In this document: positions 21,277 through 32,441 of the stretch, piece by piece | Numbering within the stretch: the stretch's first letter is position 1 | Layout: each line of letters opens with the position of its first letter | NCBI GenBank assembly: GCA_029532625.1 | Contig: JARFXM010000006.1 | Coordinates: forward strand, 2,170,001-2,234,000 | DNA from: Lomentospora prolificans | Taxonomy: Eukaryota; Ascomycota; Sordariomycetes; Microascales; Microascaceae | Direction of reading: 5' to 3' | DNA: 64,000 bases | Notes under the pieces: generated by a model | What the model was told of the DNA's origin: nothing | The model's input: only the letters and a program-made list of their open reading frames with translations | Database searches by the model: none | Program-made: the position numbers and the translations under genes

Positions 21277-23478
21277 TGTTGCGATGCTGAAGATAGGGGG
21301 GTGGGGATCGTGGTTCGGAATGGGGCGTTGTGGGAGGTATGTAGATGAAGATGTTGGTGGTTGATGGGTATGGGTTGTGCAGCGGGTAGCGAAACGGAGG
21401 ATGGTGGTTGTATTTATTGCTGTTATAAGAAGGTGAGGGGAGCTGGAGGAGTGTTAAATGTTGGAGGCAACGACTCCAAGTAAAATAGTCGTTCGAAGTC
21501 GGTTCTGGACTAGCCAAAAATATTGGCTTTAGTGAGAAAGAACGAAGAGGGGGGGGAGGGGTGGTTCTTTCTTCCTTCCTTCTTTCTTTCCTTTTTTTTA
21601 GTTCCTGGGAAGCCACTTCCCAGCTAGCCAGGGGACGGAGGCAAGTGGGGGTGCGCGCAGTCTCCATCATCTATTATTACCTGCTTCTGGGGTGTGCGAG
21701 TGTGCGTGCGTGCGCGTGCGCGTGTGTGTTGAGAGGTGGTGGTGGAGCATATGTATTGGTGTGGATGTGATGCGATGCCTGGCCTGGCGATGCGGAAGCG
21801 CATGGGGGCGTGGGTGTATGGATTTGCATCCGGGGCCGGGCGTGTCATACAAGTAAGTATACTCCTTCGTATAACAAAATTGTTGTCTTCAAAAGTTGGA
21901 TCCATGAATGGCGAGCGTGCACCGAGCAGGGCCGGAAGCGGTTTGTGTTGCTGCCTTGTCTACGAGGAGAAGGTTACCTTTCGTCCGTTGTGCCAGCCGA
22001 TGGATGTGTGAGGTGAGTTGTTCGCGGTGGCCCGAATCATGGTTGGTGGCTGCCCTGCCCGTTGCGCAGCGCAGCGCTGATAAATTTAGGCAAAAGCGGG
22101 GTTTGGAGCGTGGACCCTCAAAATGCCCTTTTGGCATTTTGCTGGCGATTCGACAGAGTGAATGGATGGGTGTTGGTTGCTCAACACCAGTGATGCCATG
22201 GATAGGACAGGACAACTATTCGGCCTTTTCTTGACGTGGATTGATGGAAAGTCGTCAGAGTGGATCGATGAGTGCTCTGGGCGGAAACGAATCACTTAAC
22301 AATACCCGCATCCTTCCAACACGGCTTTGTGTTCCGATCCGCCAGGTGTCAAATCACATCACACACACATGCACCGAGGAGCCCTGTTAGTTGGCGCTGT
22401 CACTGACTGTCACCGTCACGCCTGGCCGAATCCTCTCGTGCCCTGTGCTGTGCTAGGTTCCACCCGCGGGATCTCCGCCGGGCCCCCGGGATGGGCATGG
22501 ATTAATGGACGGACATGGGCAGCGCAGGCAGAACACCTGGCCTGGGAGGATCCATCGGGTTCCCCCATACCCGTGACAACCTCGAGAGTTTAGTACGCAT
22601 GAATGCTATTACGCGCTAGGGAAAAAAAGAAAAAAAAAAAAAAAAGAACACCCACGTCCTGGCGTGCGCTTCGATCGACGGCGAAGGCCCCAGCTCGGCT
22701 TCTTTTTAAAAAAGAAAAAAAGGATAGGCGTCAAACGGGCGTGGTGGACACTGCGTTGCTTGCGCTTGAAAGACTTGAGCAGTGCTTTGGGCTTTTTGCT
22801 GGAAGATAATAACGTCAGGCGTGGATGTGGATCTCCTGTCCGTCCTGCGCTTGCTTTGCGGTGTGTGGATTTACATGGATTACCCATATCACACTTCATT
22901 GAAGCCGTCGCCAATTTCCCTCATTCTCCCTTGTTGAAAAGTAGCTAGGAAATCTGAGACCGAGATACCGGTACTTGTCCGCAAAGATGAAGAAAAAAAG
23001 CAACCAAAGAGGAAGAAAGAAGAAGAAGTGTGGCACCCCCCCCCCCCCGCGGCAGCCACAGAGCTTTGCCGAAGCCGACAGGAAAATAATAAAGAAGAAA
23101 AGAGAAAAAAAGCGACGGACCAAGCAAGATCCATCAGACCCTGGTTCAGGTGGCATCTGGCCTGAATCTGCAGGATATGTGCGGTGCATGTCTAAATCCA
23201 CGGCAATCGGCACCTTGCATCCGGCATCCTCAACTGCATATTTTCGACGGATGAAGTTGTACAAGAATAAACCACAAAACCATTTCTGCTTCGTATATCA
23301 TGTATGCGGAAGTACTCCGGGACATGATCAGTAACATCCGTCAAATATGTGTTGCACAGTAGTGAGTATCCTGGGAATGATGATGGATTGATAACTTCTC
23401 GGCATGAGCCTTTGGCGAGACGCACACGCACAGAGAGAGAGAAAGAGAGAGAGATTCAAATGGGGATGAGGGAGAAGC
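21277..23478. other. Gene-poor region with low-complexity tracts
   Basis: No supported gene. The proximal 200-300 bp are the likely promoter of cofactor A. Features seen are a GT/GC alternating run near 21692-21730, a perfect hairpin at 22119-22141 (arms CAAAATGCC and GGCATTTTG), an A-rich tract at 22621-22645 and a C run near 23037. Short frames through these tracts are artefacts of composition. Confidence 0.5.
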
Positions 23479-23802
23479 ATGCGCATGAGCGCGGACATGG
23501 GTTTCTACTTCGGCTCGCGACCGGAGTGGTTCGATACAATCCGCTTGGATGCCTCCGACGACTCATACGCGCAGTTTCTCGCCATGAAATCAGCGGCGCC
23601 TAGAAAAGTGCCAGGTCGGTGCCATCCAACGTGCGGATCGTATCTGGACGTCGGCTCAGTCGCCAACGCGCAACAGACTCACGCCTTTCCCGCCGCTGAA
23701 GCGTTGAACCTGACGCCCTTCTCTACCCTTTCGTACATTGACAGAAGCATATTGACCATGTCGCGCCGTATTTTCGGAAGCCTTTTGCGTCTCTATCAGT
23801 AA
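23479..23802 (+). CDS. Possible small protein, 107 aa
   Basis: An open frame with several in-frame ATGs near its start (23479, 23485 and 23497). The sequence MGFYFGSRPEWFDTIRL onwards has balanced, protein-like composition, unlike the surrounding repeats, and ends SRRIFGSLLRLYQ. I recognise no family, signal peptide or membrane segment. It could be a small gene, the last exon of a spliced gene, or chance. It sits just before an AT-rich block and a transposase relic, so it may belong to a degraded element. Confidence 0.25.
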   Translation: MRMSADMGFYFGSRPEWFDTIRLDASDDSYAQFLAMKSAAPRKVPGRCHPTCGSYLDVGSVANAQQTHAFPAAEALNLTPFSTLSYIDRSILTMSRRIFGSLLRLYQ

Positions 23803-24770
23803 CCACCCATGCCTTTCCAGCTCCCACTACCAAGGATCGCCTGCCAAAAGTTTGGCATTTTCTTTTAAATGCATATTACCAGTAAAATTTTTACTAATTA
23901 CATATACTTTCCATTATATATATATATATATATATATATGTACCTAATCTAATTCAATCTCGTAAAAGCTAATTATTGCATCTGAGAATCCCTACCTGCA
24001 TGCCCTTTTTCCTATCACAAGAATCTCCTTCTACCACGACTATCTTCTCGATGAAGCTGTAGAACACTATGGGCAGCTGCATCGAATGCTATGGGCAGCT
24101 GCCATAGGATGGTACTGTCGTGGGGTTGGTGTGGTAGCTACTGACTCGAGCTGCAAGTGGACCGGCGGCTTCGGAGTTGGAGGTCAGTGATCAGTGATCC
24201 ACTGATCACGACATCAGAAAGGAGCATTCTTTCCTGCTCCATTTGGGGCCCAGGCTCTTGAATTATCTTCTAATCTTATTACGATGAAACACCTGCCGAT
24301 AGTTGAAGATGCCAATCCGGGCTTGCTGGTTTACTCTGATCAGCGATTTGCTCTCAGAGCCCTCTTTAAGCAGTCTGTTCTTTCGTTTAGAGGTTGCCTT
24401 TCATACTGAATACATCTTACTTTTCTAACACCGGGTCCGATCGATCGATGTGCTGTGAGTCCCACTGACCACTACTCGACCGATATGATAGAAGCTTCGC
24501 TTCTGTCTTAAGCGACCATTTGGGCCCAGCAGGATGACCACCTGCTGATTTGTTACGACTGCGGCTCAGTACTACTATCACATTGAGTTTATTCAACTCG
24601 TTGATTCGAGTAGCAGCTGTCCATGGCATTCATGGCAGTATGAGCTGCGCAGAGCGTCCCATGGCATTATATGACTATTTCAGCTTCGTCTAGAATGTAG
24701 CCGTAACATATATGAAAAGGAAATCTCGATTATAATTTTTTTAAGCGAAGCTAGAGTTTATTGTAGGATA
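23803..24770. other. AT-rich block with palindromes
   Basis: Composition shifts to AT-rich, with a perfect TA run at 23915-23939. Two copies of CTATGGGCAGCTGC lie at 24067-24080 and 24089-24102. A perfect 10-bp inverted repeat with a 3-bp spacer lies at 24187-24209 (arms GTGATCAGTG and CACTGATCAC). No intact gene. The block leads into the transposase-like remnant and may be part of the same decayed element. Confidence 0.45.
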
Positions 24771-24940
24771 GATGAGGATTGGGAGAACCTCGAGCAATAG
24801 CGGATCAAGCGCTGGAGAGCACGTGTACCTATCTACGTTAAGGGAGTAATTCGTGTAAAGGGGGAAAATCAATATAAGGAGGTGCGGAATCTTCCTAAAG
24901 AGGTGGAGATTATAGTCCAGTTGAATAAATTTCTTTAGTT
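24771..24940 (+). pseudogene. Probable Tc1/mariner-type transposase relic
   Basis: One frame from about 24777 reads DWENLEQ, a TAG stop at 24798, then RIKRWRARVPIYVKGVIRVK and GENQYKEVRNL. This pattern of W-x2-L-x-Q-x-RI-x-RW, a hydrophobic stretch, then G-(G/E)-N-x-Y resembles the C-terminal tail of fungal Tc1/mariner-superfamily DDE transposases. The internal TAG is what a CAG would become by C-to-T change, as repeat-induced point mutation does. No catalytic DDE residues or terminal inverted repeats were identified, so this is a fragment at best. Confidence 0.4.
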
Positions 24941-26168
24941 GGTTTATGTATTTAAAAGAATGTCCAACTTCTTGGCGGCGATCCTAGGTGCTTGCTTCCC
25001 CTCTAGGCACATCTCAGCGCACTAACACATCAACGCGCGCGGGCTCGTCAGTACATCTGGACTGATGATTACAGCAGCTGAACTAGTGACTGTTGGAGAA
25101 ACCGAAACTGTGAACGCTGATAGATACTGTCAAGTCTACTTGATAGAGGAGACTACGATCTGTGCATTAGTTCAAGTCACGACAAACGAGAGCATCGTAT
25201 CCCGGATGGATGTAAACACGTTAATTGGCAGATCACTGGGACCAAAGAATCCGCCCTTCCTCTTTTGCCCTTGCGGTCGCACCCTTTTGGTATTCCCGCC
25301 ACACCGCTGGGTATCGTGACTCGGTTCTCTCTCTTACCCTTTCTATTCACACCAGTCCCAAGCTTCCCTCCCCCTCCATCACGTCGCCCTACTTCGCCTC
25401 TTGCCTCTCGTGCACGCGTCTTGTAGGACTTTCCTGCAGTGTCGGTAGCCCCTGATTCCTTGGATATATTTTTTTCTCCTTTCTGCAACTGCAAAGCTTC
25501 CTTGCCTTGTTTATTTTCTTATTTTCTTTGGTCTCTTTCCTACCATACATGCAGGATTCGTCAAAAGTCGAATTTACTTAAGGAATAATTTTTGCCTGGA
25601 AGTTTTATTCCCAAGTCGGAACGGCGGATTCGCTGTCTTTGACTCACCCGAATCCTCGGTTGCTTTGAGAGCGAACAAAGCACGACGCGCCTGGACCACG
25701 GGCCCGGCCTTGTTCTCTCGAACCCTGGAGTTTGGGACGGTCACGACTTCGCCCCTCTTCCCAGCCTCAACCCCTCAATGTCCATTGTTCCAAGACTCTT
25801 ACCACCGTTAACCCCGTGGTGAACGCCCCCGGAAGATATAAACACAGGGATAATTCAGAGATAGAGGAAATTGCCAATTGCCAAGGAAAGGGAACACCGC
25901 ATCGCTAGTTCCCAGTCTACGTTGCTGTTTCCTTGCTCGTCCATGTTGACAGTGACACACGGCCTCGGCTATCGCATAGCACCAGGTTCAGCTGGCACCG
26001 AACCAAACAACCGAGCAACGAACCTGCCTGTCGAACAGCGGGAAGCCCCCAAATTAATTATTTACGCCCCGAGCATCGAAGCTTGACTTGTCTCATCCTA
26101 GGCTGGCTAGCCGCGGCCACCGCTTCGCCAGCGACTGAGACACTCTCCACACCCACAAAGCAGCCTTG
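24941..26168. other. Promoter-side flank of the BTB gene
   Basis: No gene is recognised. A TATAAAC sequence at 25837-25843 lies about 330 nt before the ATG at 26169 and could be the core promoter element of the BTB-domain gene. CT-rich stretches at 25320-25530 are typical of fungal upstream regions. Confidence 0.4.
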
Positions 26169-27800
26169 ATGGTGTCGAAACCGGAATACTCGACCTCTCT
26201 GACCCTCCGGGGTCCGTCTTCGGTCGTCTCCCGCCACCCGCACTCCTTCTCCCACTCACGCTCGCGATCCAAGCGGTACAACAGATCCCACGCCGGCGGC
26301 ACCTCCTACCTATCCCAGAACGAGTTCCCCGTCTTCACCAATAGCGGCGATGTTGAGATCGTCATCAAGGCTGGCGGCCACGAGAATCGGTACCTTCTTC
26401 ACAGACACACCCTGACGAGGTGCTCTGGCTTTTTTGAAGCCAGCACGAGCATCGAGTGGAGTCGTGGGGCGGCGGCGAGTTCAACACAGGATCTCAATAG
26501 AATAGGCGAGGAGAGCGACGGAGGAGTGAATAGCTCTGGCGCTGGAGGCGAGCTTGCACAGAGGAAGAGGAGGTGGAGATATGAGCTGGACCCCGGCTGC
26601 GACGATGGAGACGTGCCGATGCTTGTTCAGAAGGAAGCGGAAGCTCCTATCGATACCAATGGAACACCCAACGGCGCCGTCTCTCTTTTTGGCGGGCCGG
26701 CGAATGGCAATGTTGCGACCACCAAGGGTAAGCCGGCCCATGGACACTCGGCTTCGACGGGCTCGAGTCGGCGGGGATTTTTCCAATCCGTGGCTAATCT
26801 GAGCCTCTTACCGAACGTCCCCGCTACTGAACCCCTATCGCAAGCTGACCAGGATCTCCTCCGCGACTACGACAACCTTTTCCGCATATTCTACAATTAC
26901 TCTCCCCTCCTTGACGGTGTCAGCATCGCCGACGCCTACATCCAGTGCAAGTCCCTCCTCACACTAGCGGATCAGTATGATGCCTTAGTCGTCGTTGGCC
27001 CCCGTGTCGACCATCACCTCCTACAATTCCAGTCCCGGCTGTGGAAGCAAATAGCGAAGTACCCTATCTCCTACCTCCGCCTCGGTTACCTCGCCCGCAG
27101 CAAAATCATCTTCCAAGAAGCCCTCATCCACGTCGTGGGTCAGTGGCCTGTCGGAGAGCGTTCCATTCGTGCGGCCCTTCCAGATACCGTTATTGATATC
27201 ATAGAAGATAAGGTTGATGAGCTGGAGGAGAACGTTACGCGTGTCGAGAGCCGGCTTTTCAGGCTTAACCTATGCACACCGCGCGGGGAGCGTGTTGCAC
27301 CTGCCACGTCTTTCATTGACTGGCTCGCCGTCTCTTTTTTCAGGCAGTGGCTCGCGGATAACACGAGCTGCCCACCCTCCCCCCAACCTCCGGAAAATGG
27401 CCGCCACGGCGACCGTAACGGAAACTCGAGCGATGAGAGCAGTCGCTCCGCAAATGCCGGTGCCGTCGTGCCGGTTTCGTCCGCTCCTTCCCTCCCCCCA
27501 CTTCCTCTCTCCTCCCTAGGCCGCACGTTCCGTACCCTAGGCAGCAGGAACCCCTCAGCATATCTCGCTCATGACGAGTGTAAGCGCTTCCTCAAGCTCT
27601 CGCCCGAGTTATATAGCCGGGAGAACCTGCGGAGATTTGAGAAAAGGATTGAAGAGCTCAAGACTATGGCGAGAGAAATCGTTAGACCGCTCATGGGCAG
27701 CGGACTCGAGCTGGAGTTTGGCGGCCGTATGGCGGAGGGGTTGGAGTATTTGACGTGCACGACAGTAAAGGAGAGAGATCTACCCTGGTTGGTAGAGTGA
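26169..27800 (+). CDS. BTB/POZ-domain protein
   Basis: A 543-aa intronless frame. The BTB fold starts near residue 55 with FTNSGDVEIVIKAG and continues through RYLLHRHTLTRCSGFFEA, the standard first beta-strand pair and helix of BTB domains. It is then interrupted by a long low-complexity insertion (about residues 95-215) before resuming at LLRDYDNLFRIFYNYSPLL and the helical part (IQCKSLLTLADQYDALVVVG). Such split BTB domains are common in fungal BTB proteins. A Ser/Pro-rich loop (about 410-450) and a C-terminal helical region follow. Family members act as homodimeric adaptors, often for cullin-3 ligases, but no partner is visible here. The ATG at 26169 is the first in frame. Convergent with GEN1. 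Confidence 0.85.
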   Translation: MVSKPEYSTSLTLRGPSSVVSRHPHSFSHSRSRSKRYNRSHAGGTSYLSQNEFPVFTNSGDVEIVIKAGGHENRYLLHRHTLTRCSGFFEASTSIEWSRGAAASSTQDLNRIGEESDGGVNSSGAGGELAQRKRRWRYELDPGCDDGDVPMLVQKEAEAPIDTNGTPNGAVSLFGGPANGNVATTKGKPAHGHSASTGSSRRGFFQSVANLSLLPNVPATEPLSQADQDLLRDYDNLFRIFYNYSPLLDGVSIADAYIQCKSLLTLADQYDALVVVGPRVDHHLLQFQSRLWKQIAKYPISYLRLGYLARSKIIFQEALIHVVGQWPVGERSIRAALPDTVIDIIEDKVDELEENVTRVESRLFRLNLCTPRGERVAPATSFIDWLAVSFFRQWLADNTSCPPSPQPPENGRHGDRNGNSSDESSRSANAGAVVPVSSAPSLPPLPLSSLGRTFRTLGSRNPSAYLAHDECKRFLKLSPELYSRENLRRFEKRIEELKTMAREIVRPLMGSGLELEFGGRMAEGLEYLTCTTVKERDLPWLVE

Positions 27801-28383
27801 AGGGGGAGAGACCTAATATAATTGGGGGCCTCACACTCGTTCGTTTCTTGGAAATTTTCTTTTGGTATTCATTCCCTCTTGTCTCTTTTCTCATGTCTTA
27901 GATTTGAGGAAGGTTGGGGAGGCCTTGATTTGGCCTTCTTTCCGAGGAATCTAATCTTTGAGAGAGGGAGATGCTAACCCTAGGCTTTTTTGGACTTGAA
28001 GGGAAACTTCCCAGGCCTAGTCCATTTCTCGTTCTTTGGGATTCTTCTGTACTATGCTGGACATTGGAAAACGACTCTTACAAATGACTTTACGAATTTT
28101 TCTTCCGGCGAGGTTCCTTGGCTGGAGGAGGTATCAGTATGATATTTATATATATATATAGGACATGAGCAAATGCGCGGATACCCACTTTACTCTCTGT
28201 CTAGCTACTCCCTTGACGTTTTTCCCCGTATAGTTTTGTTCCTCACTTTTACACTAGTATCTATTAGAATGGACCGGTTCTTCTTGATATTACGTGTTTG
28301 TCTATTATGATTCTGTGAGATGTGGTTTTTCTCCGAAGTCGTACATGACCCGCTGAATGTATCTGCATGCTATTCTTACAGGG
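27801..28383. other. Convergent intergenic, 3' flanks
   Basis: The 3' flanks of the BTB gene and GEN1 meet here. A TA-repeat run at 28146-28160 is the only feature of note. Confidence 0.5.
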
Positions 28384-31021
28384 CTAGTCGTCTCCTGTTA
28401 AGTCAATCACCGATATGGCGCTCATGCGCCTCCTCTCTGCCTCTGTATCTGTATCTGAACCTCCGTTGAAGATGTCTGTGGATAGGTCTTTACAGTCGGA
28501 GGGGCTCTCTGGCTGTGTCGATCGGGGGGAGGTTTGGATTTTTCCCAGTCGGGCGTTGCCAGCCTTGGACGTAGGGAAAAGTATGTTTTGCTGTCCAGAG
28601 CCACAGCTTTTCTTCACCTTTGCGCCCCTGGCAGATTTGATTGTGTCTTTCCCCTTCTTCTTCTTCTTCGGGGACTCCTCAACGGGGATGATCCCGCTTC
28701 CAATCCCCTTTGTAGGACTCGACAAGAACGCGTCCAGTGTCGCCTGCTTCGTCCTCCCCTCTTTACCACTCATGATACCCCTTCTTGGCACGGAAGAACT
28801 TAGCCACGGAGGCGTATCAGGCGGTTCAGAAGGGATCCATAAGCGCGGTGGTGTGTCCACCCCGTAGGATGCGGCTTGGGACGCGGGCGCGTCGCCGCCA
28901 TCGTCGCTTCCCTCCCCTGTTGGGGGTGTTCTAGTTTCGACTGATGGGCGGTCGTCGCGGCGGGCCGGTCCGCGGGGAGCGGTGAGAGGCGTTTCCGGGC
29001 GGACGGGGCTCGACGAGATGAGGATGGGTTCTTTGGCGGAGGCAGCGGCGGGAGGAGAAGCGAGACGGGCGTCTCGGGAGCCTGAGGCTTTGCTCTTGCT
29101 TTTCGTCGTCCTGGGGCCAAAGGCTTGTGAGCTCGCGAGGGTCCACGGGTTTGTGCTTGTCTGGGAGGAGGAGGAGATGGTAGGTTCGTTTGGCTTCGTG
29201 ATGGTGGGCTTACTTTTCGGGCCGCCGGGCGGCGCAGGGTCAGCGGGGCTTTTGCGCTGGGTTGTCGTTTTCTTGGTGATTTTTGTTCTTTCATGAGGTA
29301 GTGCGAGTTTAGGAAGTCCTGGCTCCGACGGGTTGGGCTCGGAAGCTGGGGTAGAAGTTGGTTTAGATGGGCTAGTAGAGGTGTCCGACGCCTTGGTCAG
29401 CTTGACCCAGCTATCGAGTGTCTTTTTGGGGGGCTCTTTTGTGGCTTTGGTAGCTCTGGATGAGGTTGTCTTTGCGGGTGTCTTTTTCCGGGATAATTTC
29501 TTGCGCTCCGCCGCTTCGAAATCTTCCATCATAAGGGGACTTCCAAACTTGAGGATCGATTCGGGTATCCACATCGCATCTGGCTGAGTGGGATCAAACG
29601 TCTTCTTTGGTGCAGCGATGGCAGCCTCGCCTTCAGCAAACTCGTCATCGCTGTTGAGCGCCAGCCCGTCTCTGGCATAAGCAACAACGTCCTCCGGTTC
29701 AGCGTCGAGGTCCAACCCGACAATATCGGCCGGGACGAAATGCACCCGAAGCTCTTGCGTTCCCCCTGTGCTAAAGTGTGCCCGCCTCCCAGATATCTTT
29801 CGAATCAGCGCCGATTCTTCTTGCTCGGCGATGTCGAGCGAGCAGTCCGTTGCGTTGGTGCAGTACCTATGCATGAGCTTTTGGATAAGGAGACTTGGGG
29901 CCAGAACTCGGACGAGCTTCTCCGCTCCGATTCGGTTTGTCCAATCAAAAATTTCTTCGACGAAGCCTCGAAGAGTGATGACGTCTACCGGTTTACTCCA
30001 TGGGCCGCTGTTCTTCAGTTTTTCAACTGTTGCGGCCTCTGAGACAACCGGATGGGTGTAGTACCGTAGGATATCCAAGTTTGGGAAGTCCTCCGGTATT
30101 ACGAGTGCCTTGTGCTTCGTCCGAAAGTACCCGCTCTCATTCGTTCGTAGTTCTCGAATCAATCTCTCTCTCCAATCCTGCAGGCCTGCCTCATCAGACT
30201 TCTTCAATCTACACAGGGACTTGCCGAACCCCGCCCTGGCTGCCTCGCAAGCTACCTTGGGACCGCACCCAGGAACGCCTTCCGGGAGATAGTCACCGCC
30301 GCTCATAAGCGCCACCAACACCATCCCTTCGCGGTCGAGTCCGGACTTCAGAAAGTCCTCGCTATCAACGCTGTACATCGTTACATGCGTCGGCGTCTTG
30401 CTACCCTTTGTACCTTCTGCAGTCCAATTTCGTAGCGTCTTGGAGCATCCAAACATGATGGTGTCGACATCTTCACTCAAAACGGCGTCGACTATGCCAT
30501 GCCGCTGGAGGAGCGCACACTCCGCTTCCGCTTCGCCTGGGGCATCATGGGTCTGGAATCCGAAAAGCTTGATTAGGCGCCGTGCTAGCGCCGTGGAGGT
30601 CCTGTCCCCTTGAGTGGAGCGCTTATTTCTCTTGAAGACAGGTTTCCTAGGGCCATCGAAGACGAATATGGGCTCTATGGAGTGTCCTAGTAAGCGGGCT
30701 AGGCGGTAGAAGAGTGTCCGTATCGCAGGGTTTGTGCCGCCTGGATTTGAGTTAGAATGGATGGGTTGTCACGATAGAGAGAGAACGAGCCGGTGGGCTT
30801 ACCCCTGGCAGCTTGAACTTGGAATTGCCAGATGGATATATCGATGGCTATGCGTAGCGGCTTCCCGGTCTCTTCAAGCGTGTCAGATGCCAGCTTTGCA
30901 AGGGACACACGCTGGCCTGGGCCGAGCTCGGCGTATATTCTGTGACATGTCAGTAACGAGTCTCTACAGAGCACGGGGGACCCCGATGTTTGAGAGGGGG
31001 AACAAACCCTTTGATACCCAT
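28384..31021 (-). CDS. GEN1/Yen1-type Holliday junction resolvase
   Basis: A structure-specific nuclease of the XPG/Rad2 family that cuts Holliday junctions and flaps late in recombination. Exons 31021-31008 (a 14-nt first exon), 30939-30803 and 30740-28384 join in frame to 835 residues. The start MGIKG(I/L)Y is diagnostic because the N-terminal glycine packs in the active site. Metal-binding acidic residues are present: D38 in RIAIDISIWQ, D79 in FVFDGP, E120, E122 and E124 in APGEAEAEC, and D141 and D143 in SEDVDTIMFG. The H2TH region (MSGGDYLPEGVPGCGPKVA) binds DNA. A probable chromodomain region follows near residue 300. The tail is long, basic and disordered, with a lysine-rich nuclear signal (KKKKKGKD). 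It ends in ISVIDLTGDD, which looks like a SUMO-interaction motif. Divergent from the UCH gene. Confidence 0.94.
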
Positions 31022-31441
31022 TATTACTGCCGGAGATGGACTCTGGCATTAAGAGTGTAGCATTCAACTGGCCCACAAGGAGATTGGGACTGGGATGCTG
31101 CTCCCACCCGGCTCCGAACAACGAGAATGGTGAGTGCGCAAAACCTGCTTGTTATGACATCTCGGCTTTCTCGGCTACCATTCGCTTTATATCTGGTTTT
31201 TACAAAAGGGGTGTATCCAATAGCGAAATGATGACGAACAAGAAAATGTACAGCGATCCTGTTGTTTGATGATTCAATGGATGGTCGATATAAACCAGTG
31301 ACCACTGTCTGAGCTTGTGTTGTTAGCGTTGCCTAGGCAATGCTCGCATAGTTGCATAAACACGGCACCCCACATTAAATCCTGAAGCCGCCGGGGGCCT
31401 CGTCAGGACAGCTCGTGAAGAATATACATCATCAAAGCATT
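31022..31441. promoter_or_regulatory. Compact divergent promoter, GEN1 / UCH
   Basis: Only 420 bp separate the two start codons, so both promoters must overlap or share elements. No TATA consensus is seen. Confidence 0.55.
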
Positions 31442-32262
31442 ATGTCTCCGAATCCTAGTAGGAACATTCCAAGCGCAAAAAATTACAAGAAGCACTTTAT
31501 TCCTCTAGAGTCGAATCCCGATGTCTTCAATCAGTTGATTCGCCTCCTCGGAGCTCCCGAGTCTCTCGTCTTTGAAGATGTATTCACGCTCGACGAGCCC
31601 GAGTTTCTTCCACACCCAGCAGTAGCTCTGGTCTTGATATTTCCGGCAGGAGAAGGTTACGAGGCCCGGTTAGCCATGGAAGAAGCTGCACGGCATGATA
31701 ACATCCCTGGCGACTCCGGCAAGGAAGTTACATGGTTTAAGCAGACAATCCACAACGCCTGTGGACTTTATGCAATTCTCCATGCTTTGAGCAACGGAGA
31801 GTCCCGCGCGTTGATTGGTACATCTCTCTACATTGATGCACTAAGGATTATGGAGCCCAAAGCTAATAGAAGCTCTCAGAGCCTGACTCCATTCTATCAA
31901 GCATCCTCGAAAGATGCCAGGGACTGGAGCCGCAGGAGCAAGCAGCTGTGCTAGAAGATTCTCAAGAGCTCGAAGCTGCCTACAACCAAGTTGCCGCGCA
32001 AGGTGATACCGCCGCTCCGGATAATCCAGAGGACGAAGTTTATTTCCACTACGTGTGCTTTACTAGATCCAATGTAAACGACCGTCTATATGAGCTGGAC
32101 GGTGATCGCAAGGGCCCAATTGACCGCGGAGCCGTGTTAAGGCCCAACGACGATGTCTTAAGTGAGGGCGGGCTGGCTGTGATTCGAGAGTATATCGAGA
32201 GGGAACATGGAAACACCGGATTTGGGCTTATGGCATTAGTACGACGAGATAATAACAACTAA
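31442..32262 (+). CDS. Ubiquitin C-terminal hydrolase, UCH family
   Basis: A cytosolic cysteine peptidase (Yuh1/UCHL3 type) that removes small adducts from ubiquitin and related proteins. Exons 31442-31817 and 31880-32262 are joined across a 62-nt intron (donor GTACAT, acceptor CTCTCAG), giving 252 residues. The oxyanion glutamine Q101 and nucleophile C107 lie in WFKQTIHNACGLYAILHA. The catalytic His is H183 in YFHYVCF and the Asp is D200 in LYELDGDRKGP. N-terminal KHFIPLESNPDVFNQLIRLL matches the family start. The length is normal for single-domain UCH enzymes. The ATG at 31442 is chosen over upstream non-ATG codons. It lies head-to-tail with ARP10, 264 bp away. Confidence 0.94.
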
Positions 32263-32441
32263 CGGTAGAAATATGTAGCGAAATTTTTGAAGCTTGAGAC
32301 GAACCGTTGTTCAATGCTTTCCGGGGCCTCTGTTAAGAATGCAGGTACGACTTAGCGGCGCACAGTGTGCCGTTTCCACATCTCGAGCATTTTCATCCGT
32401 GCATCAACTTCAATAGCCCGAACAAACGACCACACGCCACC

